Origin: Levilactobacillus bambusae
GTDB lineage: Bacteria > Bacillota > Bacilli > Lactobacillales > Lactobacillaceae
Direction: 5' to 3'
Length of the DNA: 64,000 bases
Assembly (NCBI RefSeq): GCF_003124125.1
Contig: NZ_QCXQ01000002.1
Coordinates: 519,068-583,067 of the forward strand
Every line of letters begins with the position of its first letter. The stretch's first letter is position 1. The position numbers were made by a program, and so were the translations under genes. Below are positions 1-7,610 of this stretch, piece after piece. The notes under the pieces were generated by a model. The model did no database searches. It was given only the letters and a program-made list of their open reading frames with translations, and was not told the DNA's origin.

Positions 1-747
1 CGTTGGGTCCACTGCATGTACTTTATAGGCTGGTACAAAACCGTGGCCCGCACTTTCCGTATTGTAGTAGGCACCCTTATCCCCAATCGTAATAATGAGG
101 TTTTTAACGCCCATTTCCCGGAACTTGGCGGCGTTGGCGTCCATTGACGCTTCATCCGTAACTTCAATCCCCGTTAACGTCGCGCTTTCCGTCTCATTTG
201 GAATAATGAGATCCGTTACCTTTAAGAGATCGGGACTAATTTCACTGGCCGGCGCCGGGTTTAAAATGGTGGTGACGTGATTTTCCTTTGCAATCTGAAA
301 CGCTAAAACGGCGTCTTCCTGTGGGGTTTCAAACTGGGTAATTAAGAAGTCGGACGCCGCAATTTGGCTTTTGGCAGCCTTAACTTCCGTCAACGTCACT
401 TCCTGGTTGGCCCCACCGTAAACTAAAATATTATTCTGACCGTCGCCGTAGACCAAGATCGTGGCACTCCCGGTCCCATGCTTCTTGTCCTCGGCAATGT
501 GCGTTGTATCAATGTTATTTTTTTGCAGGGTTTTCAGCATCTTGTTTCCAAGATCATCCTTCCCTACCTTTCCGATAAAGGCTGTGTCCGCACCGGCCCG
601 GGCAGCAGCAACCGCTTGATTGGCGCCCTTCCCTCCAGCCGCATTGGATTTTTCGTTCACAGCTAGCGTTTCTCCCGGAACCGCAACCCGTGATAACTGT
701 AAAATCGTGTCCACGTTAATACTGCCCAATACCATGACTTTAACCAT
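1..747 (-). CDS. rbsK: Ribokinase, 3' part cut off by window edge
   Basis: PfkB-family sugar kinase that phosphorylates D-ribose at O5 in the cytoplasm. Read leftwards from ATG at 747 it gives MVKVMVLGSINVDTI, then the N-terminal PfkB glycine signature GGKGANQAVAAAR at about residues 40-52 and the NPAPA motif typical of ribokinases at about residue 170. About 249 codons are inside the window; the frame runs off the left edge at AVDPT, the beginning of the C-terminal GAGD signature, so that catalytic part and the stop codon are not seen. The start is supported by AGGAG eight bases upstream. It diverges from the DUF4432-deoK operon, and the two kinases are clearly different paralogues: this one lacks the GSNMIDLITY opening of the deoxyribokinase. 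Confident as ribokinase family; D-ribose as substrate is inferred. Confidence 0.9.
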   Translation of the reverse strand, partial: MVKVMVLGSINVDTILQLSRVAVPGETLAVNEKSNAAGGKGANQAVAAARAGADTAFIGKVGKDDLGNKMLKTLQKNNIDTTHIAEDKKHGTGSATILVYGDGQNNILVYGGANQEVTLTEVKAAKSQIAASDFLITQFETPQEDAVLAFQIAKENHVTTILNPAPASEISPDLLKVTDLIIPNETESATLTGIEVTDEASMDANAAKFREMGVKNLIITIGDKGAYYNTESAGHGFVPAYKVHAVDPT

Positions 748-794
748 GTTCCACACTCCTCAAACGTGTCCTGAGTGGCTACAAATTAAAACTC

Positions 795-808
795 GTAAAA
801 CGTTTTAC
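795..808. promoter_or_regulatory. LacI-family-like operator upstream of rbsK
   Basis: A perfect 14-bp palindrome, GTAAAACGTTTTAC, centred on CG, lies 48 bases upstream of the ribokinase start. CG-centred palindromes of this form are typical of LacI/GalR regulators such as RbsR. It does not fit the cre consensus at its ends. The regulator gene is not in the window. Confidence 0.6.
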
Positions 809-871
809 ATTTTGGCAAAAGAACATCTCTGCACTCGATTAATTAATCAACAGGATTAATCATAAAGGAAT

Positions 872-887
872 TTGAAACCGATTTCAA
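872..887. promoter_or_regulatory. cre box that also has DeoR-operator geometry
   Basis: TTGAAACCGATTTCAA. Its inner 14 bases (873-886) match the CcpA cre consensus TGWAANCGNTNWCA at every position. The same sequence is TTGAA-N6-TTCAA, the arm layout of the Bacillus subtilis DeoR operator. It lies in the divergent region between rbsK and the deoxyribose genes, centre 88 bp from the second TTGAA-N6-TTCAA box. Which protein binds cannot be decided from sequence. Confidence 0.55.
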
Positions 888-956
888 TACCTAATTTAAT
901 TTTTATGTGATTAATTTCTCATGACTTATTATAAGAAAAAAACTTTTCTAAAAAAG

Positions 957-978
957 TTTTTGAAATTAATTTCAAAAA
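957..978. promoter_or_regulatory. Probable DeoR operator
   Basis: A perfect 22-bp palindrome centred at 967/968 whose core is TTGAAATTAATTTCAA, i.e. TTGAA-N6-TTCAA. The described B. subtilis DeoR site (ATTGAACAAAATTTCAAT) has the same arms and spacing. It ends six bases before the -35 box at 984, and a close DeoR homologue is encoded at 5672-6619. Binding by that protein is an inference. Confidence 0.6.
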
Positions 979-983
979 CATTA

Positions 984-1012
984 TTTACATCTGACAATCG
1001 ATTTGGTATGCT
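984..1012 (+). promoter_or_regulatory. Promoter of the DUF4432-deoK operon
   Basis: TTTACA (984-989), 17-bp spacer, TATGCT (1007-1012). It sits between the palindrome at 957-978 and the cre box at 1028-1041, and 56 bases upstream of the TTG start at 1068. Confidence 0.6.
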
Positions 1013-1027
1013 GTGGGTATTCAATAT

Positions 1028-1041
1028 TGTAAGCGATTACA
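1028..1041. promoter_or_regulatory. cre box downstream of promoter
   Basis: TGTAAGCGATTACA matches TGWAANCGNTNWCA at all defined positions. It lies about 16 bases after the -10 box, a position where CcpA would block transcription of the deoxyribose genes when preferred sugars are present. Confidence 0.65.
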
Positions 1042-1067
1042 TTACGTTTTTAAGGAGGTTCCTTACC

Positions 1068-2087
1068 TTGTCGAATTCACTCTTTTTAACCCCCCGTCAG
1101 TTCACGGAAGCACCGCACCTCATCTTTGAAAATGATCAATTTTCCGTAACGGCGTTTACCTATCCTTCAGGCGTTCGGGCCCTGAAGTTGACTAATTCCC
1201 GGGGCTACCTGACTGTTTTACCATATATGGGGCTCATGATTTGGGACGCCGTTTTTGACGGTCAATCCCTCAAAATGAAGGATATGTTTTCCCAACCCCT
1301 CCCGGGAACCGGAATTGTTGACACTTACGGCTGTTTTCAATTTTCATCCGGCCTGTTAGCCAACGGAACGCCGGGGCCAGAAGATGACTACCAACTCCAT
1401 GGTGAATTTCCCACCTCCGAAATGACCCGGGCCACCATCAAATTTACGACGTCATCGCTCACCCTGACCAGTGAATTTGAATACGTCAAGGGGTTTGGCC
1501 ACCACTACTTAGCCCGGCCAGCCGTTACCCTGCACCCTAACAGCGGATTATTTGACATTCAAATGACCGTAAAAAACCTCTCTCACGCCCAAGACATGCC
1601 CTTGCAGTATATGTGCCACATGAATTATGCCTACGTTGATGATGCCACGCTGACCCAAAACATTCCGGACGGTGCGTTTCACCTGCGTGAATCCGTCCCC
1701 GACCACGTCCATCCCACGGCAGATTGGCTGGCTTATAACGCCGAACTATTAAAAAATCAGACGCTCATCAGTCAACTATCCGACCCCAACCACTACGATC
1801 CCGAAATTGTTTACTGCACGGATGATCTCAGTACCATAACACCGGAAGCCGTTTTTCAAATGCACCTGCCAACTGGAGCGACCTTCGAAACCCGGTTCAA
1901 GACGGCCGATTTTCCGATTGTTACTCGGTGGATTTTGCATAACCCTGATCAACAGGTGGGCGCCTTTGCGCTGCCGGGAACTAGTCGGCCAGAGGGTTAC
2001 CACGCCGCCGAACAGGCTGGCACACTCATTTTCTTAGCTCCCCAAGCCGAAAAATCCTTTACCGTAACAACAGGCATAACTGAATAG
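1068..2087 (+). CDS. DUF4432 aldose-1-epimerase-like protein (possible deoxyribose mutarotase)
   Basis: 339 residues, beta-rich, no signal peptide or membrane segment. It resembles the DUF4432/aldose 1-epimerase group; in enteric deoQKPX-type clusters a protein of this kind sits beside deoxyribokinase and a mutarotase role has been proposed. Visible features are GTGIVDTYGCFQFSSGLLANG near residue 80, HGEFP near 110 and a His-rich stretch GFGHHYLARP near 145. The frame is open from 921, but that upstream part would run through the operator palindrome, the promoter and the cre box. The TTG at 1068 has TAAGGAGG nine bases upstream and is taken as the start. The stop is 12 bases before deoK, whose ribosome binding site lies in the gap, so the two are co-transcribed. 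Substrate is inferred from context only. Confidence 0.72.
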   Translation: MSNSLFLTPRQFTEAPHLIFENDQFSVTAFTYPSGVRALKLTNSRGYLTVLPYMGLMIWDAVFDGQSLKMKDMFSQPLPGTGIVDTYGCFQFSSGLLANGTPGPEDDYQLHGEFPTSEMTRATIKFTTSSLTLTSEFEYVKGFGHHYLARPAVTLHPNSGLFDIQMTVKNLSHAQDMPLQYMCHMNYAYVDDATLTQNIPDGAFHLRESVPDHVHPTADWLAYNAELLKNQTLISQLSDPNHYDPEIVYCTDDLSTITPEAVFQMHLPTGATFETRFKTADFPIVTRWILHNPDQQVGAFALPGTSRPEGYHAAEQAGTLIFLAPQAEKSFTVTTGITE

Positions 2088-2099
2088 GAGGACAATTCC

Positions 2100-3026
2100 A
2101 TGACTGATATTACCGTGATCGGATCCAACATGATTGATTTAATCACCTACCTCGACCGTATGCCGGTTGAGGGCGAAACCATTGAGGCCCCAAGCTTTGA
2201 AATGGGGTTTGGTGGTAAGGGAGCCAATCAAGCGGTTGCCGCCGCCCGTTTGGGTTCAGACGTTGCCATGATCACCATGGTTGGCAACGATGAGTTTGGC
2301 AAACAGCAACTCCAAAATTTTAAAACTAACCAGATTAATACAGCCGGCGTTGGCATCGGTTCCTGCAGCAGCGGGACGGCCCCCATCTTCGTTGATCCCA
2401 CGTCCGACAACCGGATTTTAATCATTAAGGGTGCCAACGCTGAACTTACACCAGCTGTTCTGGATCAGCACCAGGATCTCATTCGTCAGACCAAGCTCAT
2501 CGTTTTACAGCAGGAAGTTCCCCTTGAAACGAACTATCACGCCATTGACCTGGCCCAACAATTCGGGATTCCCGTATTGCTTAACCCCGCTCCGGCCAAC
2601 CGGGAATTGAACGTCGATTACGTTTCAAAGGTGCAGTTCTTTACCCCTAATGAAACCGAATTGGCCACCTTAACCGGCATGCCAACCACTAATTTAATGG
2701 AAATCGAAGCGGCCGCTCAGCACCTGATTTCCCGTGGGGTTAGCAATATCATTGTGACGGTAGGATCAAAGGGCGCCCTCTGGGTGACAGTCAACGGGAG
2801 CCAGCTCATTCCCGGCCAGCACGTCCACGCCGTTGATACAACCGGTGCCGGCGACTCCTTCATTGGTTCGTTTGCCCACTACTTTGCAGCCGGTGAACCC
2901 ATCCCCGTCGCCCTCCGGCACGCCAACGAGTACGCATCCGTTACCGTAACACGTTACGGAACGCAAAAATCATACCCCACCCTTGCTGAACTCGATCAAG
3001 TTCAAACTGCGCCGGTTCGTCGATAG
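2100..3026 (+). CDS. deoK: Deoxyribokinase
   Basis: 308-residue PfkB-family kinase. The opening ITVIGSNMIDLITYLDRMP is the hallmark of deoxyribokinase (Salmonella DeoK starts the same way) rather than ribokinase. It has GGKGANQAVAAARLGS at about 38-53, LLNPAPANREL at about 160, FFTPNETEL at about 182 and the catalytic C-terminal signature DTTGAGDSFIG at about 250, and ends near the usual GTQKSYP motif. Product would be 2-deoxyribose 5-phosphate, split by DeoC (not in this window) into glyceraldehyde 3-phosphate and acetaldehyde. It follows the mutarotase-like gene in one operon. A deoxyribose permease such as DeoP is missing beside it. Kinase assignment is firm; deoxyribose specificity is likely. 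Confidence 0.85.
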   Translation: MTDITVIGSNMIDLITYLDRMPVEGETIEAPSFEMGFGGKGANQAVAAARLGSDVAMITMVGNDEFGKQQLQNFKTNQINTAGVGIGSCSSGTAPIFVDPTSDNRILIIKGANAELTPAVLDQHQDLIRQTKLIVLQQEVPLETNYHAIDLAQQFGIPVLLNPAPANRELNVDYVSKVQFFTPNETELATLTGMPTTNLMEIEAAAQHLISRGVSNIIVTVGSKGALWVTVNGSQLIPGQHVHAVDTTGAGDSFIGSFAHYFAAGEPIPVALRHANEYASVTVTRYGTQKSYPTLAELDQVQTAPVRR

Positions 3027-3033
3027 TAAAAAA

Positions 3034-3065
3034 CGGCTCTGTAACCATTTTCCGTTACAGAGCCG
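3034..3065. terminator. Intrinsic terminator between converging genes
   Basis: 12-bp stem CGGCTCTGTAAC/GTTACAGAGCCG with an 8-base loop. Six A residues on the left give a U tract for the minus-strand gene ending at 3087; the plus-strand side has only a weak T run, so it serves best the leftward gene but probably stops both. Confidence 0.75.
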
Positions 3066-3086
3066 CTTAAGTTAGCCATTCAGTTT

Positions 3087-3491
3087 TTAGAAGGTCACCA
3101 CTTCCGTCTTAAAGCCGGCCGTAACCGTTACTGAGGTAAAATCGATAACGTACATGGCCGCATTCTCAATCATTTTCGCAGCGTCCGGAAACTTTGCCGT
3201 GTAGGTGGCCCGCAGCTCAGCAGTATTTTCAACGGGGTTAGCGGTAGCCGCCACAATTCGAACGGCATCCGTTCCCTTAACCGCTTGGGTGGTGACCGCC
3301 ACTTGAGGATGGGCCTTTAGCTCGACAACCTTCTCGGTTTTCTCACCCGTAATGAACAGAATTTGGTGACTTTCGGGCAGGTATGTAAAGTGAACGATTC
3401 GAACGTCCGGGTGCCCGTCCTCCGTTACGGTTGCCAGCGATAAATCCGTTGCATTTGTCATAATATCATTAAAAACTGCCATTGTATCCAT
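3087..3491 (-). CDS. Pyridoxamine 5'-phosphate oxidase-fold FMN-binding protein
   Basis: 134 residues, a small single-domain split-barrel flavoprotein of the PNPOx-like/general stress protein 26 group. Visible are the N-terminal helix, the strand pair LATVTEDGHPDVRIVHF at about 20-36, then LFITGEKTEKVVELKAHPQVAV at about 50-70, typical of this fold. Such proteins bind FMN or F420-like cofactors and often act as small reductases; the substrate is unknown. Two adjacent ATGs at 3494 and 3491 follow AAGGAGG; the second gives the better spacing of eight bases, so it is used. The in-frame extension to 3530 has no ribosome binding site. Single gene, convergent with deoK. Confidence 0.75.
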   Translation of the reverse strand: MDTMAVFNDIMTNATDLSLATVTEDGHPDVRIVHFTYLPESHQILFITGEKTEKVVELKAHPQVAVTTQAVKGTDAVRIVAATANPVENTAELRATYTAKFPDAAKMIENAAMYVIDFTSVTVTAGFKTEVVTF

Positions 3492-3620
3492 CATAACGAC
3501 CTCCTTATTGTTACGTTCACTATAGCACAATTTCGCAAAATAATGAAAGCGTTTAACAAGCCTAACCTTTAGGTGTACTTCTTGCTATACTTAGAACAAT
3601 AACAATTCAGGAGGTGCCAG

Positions 3621-4271
3621 ATGTTTCAATTAATCGGAGAAGCTCAAAACCAGGTTCCCATGGCAAAGTACATGAAGGATCAGTTTCCCTTTGTGGGAGT
3701 CAAATCCGTTTCACGTCGGCAACAGTCTAAGCCGCTGATTACCAAAAGCAAGACGTTGCCCATCGCTGACCTGCAGCAACTGATTGCTGACCTCTACGCC
3801 CGAACCGAACGAGAGTACCAGTACGTTGCCATTGACATGGCCCTAGCTAACGTTCGCCGTTTCACGCTCGACAACATGTGGGAGTTAAAGCCCTACGTCA
3901 CCACTAAAGCATGGTGGGACAGCGTGGACAGTTGGCGAAAGGTATACACCCAGTTTATTCTGCGCCACCCAGAAAGTACCCGGGAAGTCTTTGACTGGTT
4001 CTTTCACCCGGGCGCTGACTCATCAGCCGTTAACCTGTGGGAACGCCGGGTGGCCATCACCCTTCAGCTGCTTATGAAGGATCAATTGAACCGGCACTTA
4101 CTCACGACCGCCATTGAGGCGGAGCGCCTACACGATGAGTTTTTCATTCAAAAGGCCATCGGTTGGTCCCTTCGTGACTACAGTAAAACGGATCCAGCTT
4201 GGGTTCGCCAATTCATTGTTGACCACCAGCTTAGTCCCCTGGCAGTTAAAGAGGGGTCTAAATACCTGTAA
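3621..4271 (+). CDS. AlkD-like DNA alkylation repair protein
   Basis: 216 residues, all alpha-helical, matching the HEAT-like repeat DNA glycosylase family (AlkD/AlkC group) that removes alkylated bases. Characteristic parts are the N-terminal FPFVGVKSVSRRQQSK, the helical core with WWDSVDSW at about 100, NLWERRVAITLQLL at about 138 and the conserved C-terminal WSLRDYSKTDPAWVRQFI at about 182-199. The start has CAGGAGG seven to eight bases upstream. It stands alone: the next gene begins 57 bases downstream behind its own TATAAT box at 4300-4305. Lactobacillales carry several such paralogues, and activity cannot be judged from sequence. Confidence 0.8.
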   Translation: MFQLIGEAQNQVPMAKYMKDQFPFVGVKSVSRRQQSKPLITKSKTLPIADLQQLIADLYARTEREYQYVAIDMALANVRRFTLDNMWELKPYVTTKAWWDSVDSWRKVYTQFILRHPESTREVFDWFFHPGADSSAVNLWERRVAITLQLLMKDQLNRHLLTTAIEAERLHDEFFIQKAIGWSLRDYSKTDPAWVRQFIVDHQLSPLAVKEGSKYL

Positions 4272-4328
4272 TTTTTCCCCAACTCCGCCAAAAACCCGAT
4301 ATAATAATGGAAGGAGTTTTTACAGAAA

Positions 4329-5657
4329 GTGGGGGTTTTTTTGAAAAACGATAATCAACAAGATCAGGGCAGCTTCATTGGCTTAATTCCCCTTATCTTC
4401 TTTTTAGTGCTTTACATTAGCTGTGGGGTAATTAGCGGCAACTTCGAGGCGATGCCCCTCTTGATCGCAATGAGTCTAGCAACCATGGTTGCCTTAGCCA
4501 TTCCGCATCATCATGAAACATTAGAGGAGAAACTGACCATCTTTTTTAAGGGCGCGGGACAAGAGACCATGATGCTCATGATCGTTATTTTTATGTTGGC
4601 AGGTGCCTTTTACTACGTCACCAAATCCATGCATGCGGTTGATGCAGTCACCACCTTAGGGTTAACCTTTCTGCCCAAACAATTCATCATTCCAGGGGTC
4701 TTCGTCCTCGGCTGCCTCATCAGTTTTGCCATGGGAACGTCGATGGGAACCGTAGCGGCTTTAATGCCGATTGCCGCTAATATTGGTCAACTCGCTCACA
4801 TTAACTTGGCACTTCTGGCGGGGGTTGTGGTGAGTGGTGCGATGTTTGGGGATGACCTATCCTTAATCTCGGCCTCCGCCATTATTTCAGCTAAAACTCA
4901 GGGCGTCACCATCTTTGAAAAGTTTAAAACCAACGCCATTATGGTCCTGCCAGCCTTCCTCTTAACCACCGTGGCGCTTGCCTTCGTGCCCGTTGCCACC
5001 GTGAGTTTGGGCCACCTGGCACCCCTGCAGTGGTTGAACCTTCTCCCCTACGTGGTGGTCATTGTGCTCTCGTTTCTAAACATCAACGTGCTCATTGTGT
5101 TGCTGCTCGGAATTGTCACCGCCATTTTAATCGGGCTCAGCCACGGAGATTTTACGCTATTTCAGTCCCTTACCCTGTTAAACAAGGGGATTTTATCCAT
5201 GGCGGACGTATCCTTCATTTCCATTGTGGTGGGGGGTCTCGCAGAGTTAATGACCCATATGGGTGGCATTCAATGGTTGTTAACCAAGCTCACCCAACAC
5301 GCCCGGGGCAAAATTGGGGGCAAGTTTTCCATCGCCTTTTTAGTCCTACTTTTGGACGTGATTACCACTAACAATACTGTTTCCATTATGATTGCCGGCC
5401 CCATATCCGAACGGCTTAGCAAAACCTACCAGATTTCCCCGTCCTACACCGCCAGTATTTTAGATATTTACTCCTGCGTGGGTCAGGGGTTAATTCCGTA
5501 CGGCGCCCAGCTGCTGATGGCGGGTTCCATCGTGGGCGTTTCGGCGACGGCCATCGTCCCGTATAGCTGGTACTGTATGAGTTTATTCGTCATCTCAAGT
5601 CTCTTTTTACTCTCACCATATTCACCTAAGGTTTCCACCAATTCAAATCCTACGTAA
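4329..5657 (+). CDS. NhaC-family Na+/H+ antiporter
   Basis: 442 residues, about a dozen hydrophobic segments, an integral membrane protein. The motifs SFAMGTSMGTVAALMPIA (about 137-154) and VSGAMFGDDLSLISASAI (about 167-184) are those of NhaC-type antiporters; FGDDLS carries the buried acidic residues. Expected role is Na+ extrusion in exchange for H+. The start is uncertain: GTG at 4329 follows GGAAGGAG at 12 bases, rather long, and TTG at 4341 behind GGGGG is possible. It is followed after 14 bases by the DeoR homologue with no terminator, so they look co-transcribed, an unexpected pairing. A role as an organic solute carrier linked to deoxyribose cannot be excluded, because NhaC homologues are functionally varied. 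Confidence 0.8.
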   Translation: MGVFLKNDNQQDQGSFIGLIPLIFFLVLYISCGVISGNFEAMPLLIAMSLATMVALAIPHHHETLEEKLTIFFKGAGQETMMLMIVIFMLAGAFYYVTKSMHAVDAVTTLGLTFLPKQFIIPGVFVLGCLISFAMGTSMGTVAALMPIAANIGQLAHINLALLAGVVVSGAMFGDDLSLISASAIISAKTQGVTIFEKFKTNAIMVLPAFLLTTVALAFVPVATVSLGHLAPLQWLNLLPYVVVIVLSFLNINVLIVLLLGIVTAILIGLSHGDFTLFQSLTLLNKGILSMADVSFISIVVGGLAELMTHMGGIQWLLTKLTQHARGKIGGKFSIAFLVLLLDVITTNNTVSIMIAGPISERLSKTYQISPSYTASILDIYSCVGQGLIPYGAQLLMAGSIVGVSATAIVPYSWYCMSLFVISSLFLLSPYSPKVSTNSNPT

Positions 5658-5671
5658 AGAGGGCTAGCCCA

Positions 5672-6619
5672 ATGGATAGTACCAAACGGATTCAGCAAGC
5701 ACTTGAAGCTTCCCGGTATTACTATCAAGATAACTACGATCAGAGCAAAATTGCCCGGGTGATGTCGCTTTCCCGGCCCACGATTTCGCGCCTGCTTCAG
5801 TTTGCCCGGGACAACGGTTACGTGACCATTCAAATTAACGATCCCTATGCGGACGTCACGGACTTAGAGGCCCAGCTCAAACAAAAGTACGGCCTCGCGA
5901 ACGTTGCCATTGCCTACGTGCCAACCGGTGACTACGACCATATCATTGACAAACTCGGTCAGGCAGCCGCTGACTACCTGCAGCGGACCGTTACCGACAA
6001 CACCCTCATCGGCGTCACCTGGGGTAAAACCATGCAGCAGGTGGCGGCCCATTTAGATCCAGCGCAAAACGAACAGCAGGGTGTCAAAATGGTTCAGCTA
6101 AAGGGCAGCGTTACTCACGCTCAGACCAGCAACTTCGCTAACGAAATTATTAACCAATTTACCCAGGCCTTTCACGCTGAAACGGAAATGTTGCCCCTGC
6201 CCGTTATTTTTGATAACGCCAAAACCCACGATTTGGTGCTTGAGGATCGGCACATTCAATATATTATTGATGAGGGCCGCCGGGCGGACGTTGCCATTTT
6301 TACGGTTGGAACGGTCAGGGACGATGCCCTGCTCTTTAAACTGGGCTACCTGAATTCCGATGAAATTTTGCGGCTCCAACGTCAGGCGGTGGGCGACATT
6401 AATTCCCGGTTTATCACCGCTACCGGTGAGATCGCCGACGAACCCATCAATGCCCGAACCATCGGGGTCGACCTCAATGAACTACAGCACAAACGGGACT
6501 CCATCTTGGTTGCGGGGGGTGCCCGTAAGCTGGCCGCCATCCGGGGCGCCTTGGCCGGACACTACGCTACCACTTTAATTACGGATGAAAAAACGGCGAA
6601 GGCCCTCCTCGCCGACTAA
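5672..6619 (+). CDS. deoR: DeoR-type (SorC family) transcriptional regulator
   Basis: 315 residues. An N-terminal helix-turn-helix (about 20-45, DQSKIARVMSLSRPTISRLLQ) is followed by the SorC/CggR-like sugar-phosphate binding domain with VTWGKTMQQVA, MVQLKGSVTHAQTSNF, LPLPVIFDNA, IFTVGTVRDDALLFKLGY and SILVAGGARKLAAIRGAL. Order and wording follow closely the deoxyribonucleoside regulator DeoR of B. subtilis, whose effector is deoxyribose 5-phosphate. Start ATG at 5672 with GAGGG eight bases upstream, 14 bases after the antiporter gene. It probably represses the operon at 1068-3026 through the TTGAA-N6-TTCAA palindromes; this link rests on matched regulator and operator type. Confidence 0.85.
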   Translation: MDSTKRIQQALEASRYYYQDNYDQSKIARVMSLSRPTISRLLQFARDNGYVTIQINDPYADVTDLEAQLKQKYGLANVAIAYVPTGDYDHIIDKLGQAAADYLQRTVTDNTLIGVTWGKTMQQVAAHLDPAQNEQQGVKMVQLKGSVTHAQTSNFANEIINQFTQAFHAETEMLPLPVIFDNAKTHDLVLEDRHIQYIIDEGRRADVAIFTVGTVRDDALLFKLGYLNSDEILRLQRQAVGDINSRFITATGEIADEPINARTIGVDLNELQHKRDSILVAGGARKLAAIRGALAGHYATTLITDEKTAKALLAD

Positions 6620-6631
6620 CTGGAGAGCCAA

Positions 6632-6690
6632 AAAATTAGGCTGATAACCCGGGTTCGATTAAATCGAATCGGGGTTATCAGCCTAATTTT
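6632..6690. terminator. Bidirectional terminator
   Basis: 19-bp perfect arms (6632-6650 and 6672-6690) beginning AAAATTAGGCTGATAACCC, with a further small hairpin in the loop. A and T runs at the two ends serve both deoR on the plus strand and the synthetase gene on the minus strand. Confidence 0.9.
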
Positions 6691-6735
6691 GTTTCTTACG
6701 TTACTCCTCAAGATCTACCAAGCGGTTCCACACCC

Positions 6736-7434
6736 TTAATCTGGTTCCGTCTCATTCCGAATCGTTTCTTTGATGGCATTCATTTCGGTGTCTAATTGAC
6801 TGACTAAGCCCGCCTTAGCCGTTAACGACCGGCGTAGTTGACCTTGATGGGGGACGTTCTTCTTATAATTGAGTTCATGTTCTAAGGAGGCCCAGAAGTT
6901 CATGGCGATCGTTCGAATTTGAATTTCGACCTCGACTTGCTCCTTGCCGGCAGACAGGTAAATGGGGACCGTGACAATCAAGTGTAGGCTCCGGTACCCG
7001 TTGGCCTTAGGGTGGCGAACGTAATCCTTTACCCGCACGATTTCCATATCATCCTGCTTGTCTAAGAAGGCCTTAACCTTCCAAATATCATCCAAAAACC
7101 GGACGATTAACCGCACCCCTGCAATATCATGAAGGTTGGTCGTTAAACTCTCAAAGGTGCGGGGAATACCCTTTCGTTCCGCCTTTTCTAGGATACTTCG
7201 GGGCTGTTTGATCCTTGACTGAAAACTATCAATGAGGGAATCGCCGTATAAAATTTTATTCTCATCGTTTAAATACCGAACCTTATTTTGAACGGTTCGC
7301 GTCGCACTTTCGTACATCAGCATAATATTCTGAAACGTTTTTGCGTGTTCGGGGACGTTGATTAGTTCATCTAAGTTATGGGCTGCCAGCCACTGCTTGG
7401 TTGGCAGGGGAAACTCGTGGTCGCTGTTACTCAA
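6736..7434 (-). CDS. Small alarmone synthetase (RelP/RelQ type)
   Basis: 232 residues with only the (p)ppGpp synthetase domain and no hydrolase or TGS/ACT regions. It transfers pyrophosphate from ATP to GDP/GTP. Conserved elements in order: SRIKQPRSILEKAERK (about 68-83), HDIAGVRLIVRFLDDIWKV (about 100-118), VKDYVRHPKANGYRSLHLIV (about 134-153) and EVEIQIRTIAMNFWASLEHE (about 169-188), which include the substrate-binding and catalytic Glu residues. The wording is nearer to YwaC/RelP than to YjbM/RelQ, but I do not separate them with certainty. The TTG start at 7434 is preceded by GGAGGGG at six bases. Single gene with a shared terminator to its left. Confidence 0.88.
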   Translation of the reverse strand: MSNSDHEFPLPTKQWLAAHNLDELINVPEHAKTFQNIMLMYESATRTVQNKVRYLNDENKILYGDSLIDSFQSRIKQPRSILEKAERKGIPRTFESLTTNLHDIAGVRLIVRFLDDIWKVKAFLDKQDDMEIVRVKDYVRHPKANGYRSLHLIVTVPIYLSAGKEQVEVEIQIRTIAMNFWASLEHELNYKKNVPHQGQLRRSLTAKAGLVSQLDTEMNAIKETIRNETEPD

Positions 7435-7529
7435 TATGATCCCCTCCTATCTCAATTCCATTGTAGGTAGTTCCACCAACCGCTTCAAGTACTTTTTCTA
7501 GGCCGCAACGAACCCTCAATGTGACTAAA

Positions 7530-7565
7530 ATGAGAAAATTAACATTTACCCTTGTTAATTCTCAT
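7530..7565. promoter_or_regulatory. Inverted repeat overlapping the dtpT leader promoter
   Basis: ATGAGAAAATTAACA (7530-7544) and TTGTTAATTCTCAT (7552-7565) are near-perfect inverted arms separated by 7 bases. The right arm contains the -35 box, so a bound protein would block the promoter. The regulator is unknown. Confidence 0.5.
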
Positions 7566-7580
7566 TTTTATTGCTACACT
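7552..7580 (+). promoter_or_regulatory. Promoter of the dtpT leader
   Basis: TTGTTA (7552-7557), 17-bp spacer, TACACT (7575-7580). Transcription would start about 25 bases before the leader peptide and about 300 bases before dtpT. Confidence 0.65.
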
Positions 7581-7610
7581 ACAGTTATTCAATTTAAGGA
7601 GTGGTTTCTT

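Noticed and set aside
921-1067. Open-frame extension of the DUF4432 gene upstream of 1068
   Set aside because: It would translate the DeoR-like palindrome, promoter and cre box; a TAAGGAGG site supports TTG at 1068.
1-3026. rbsK and deoK as a recent duplication
   Set aside because: Only family motifs are shared; N-terminal signatures and most of the sequence differ.
3550-3564. cre box near 3550 (TGAAAGCGTTTAAC)
   Set aside because: Two mismatches at conserved end positions of the cre consensus.
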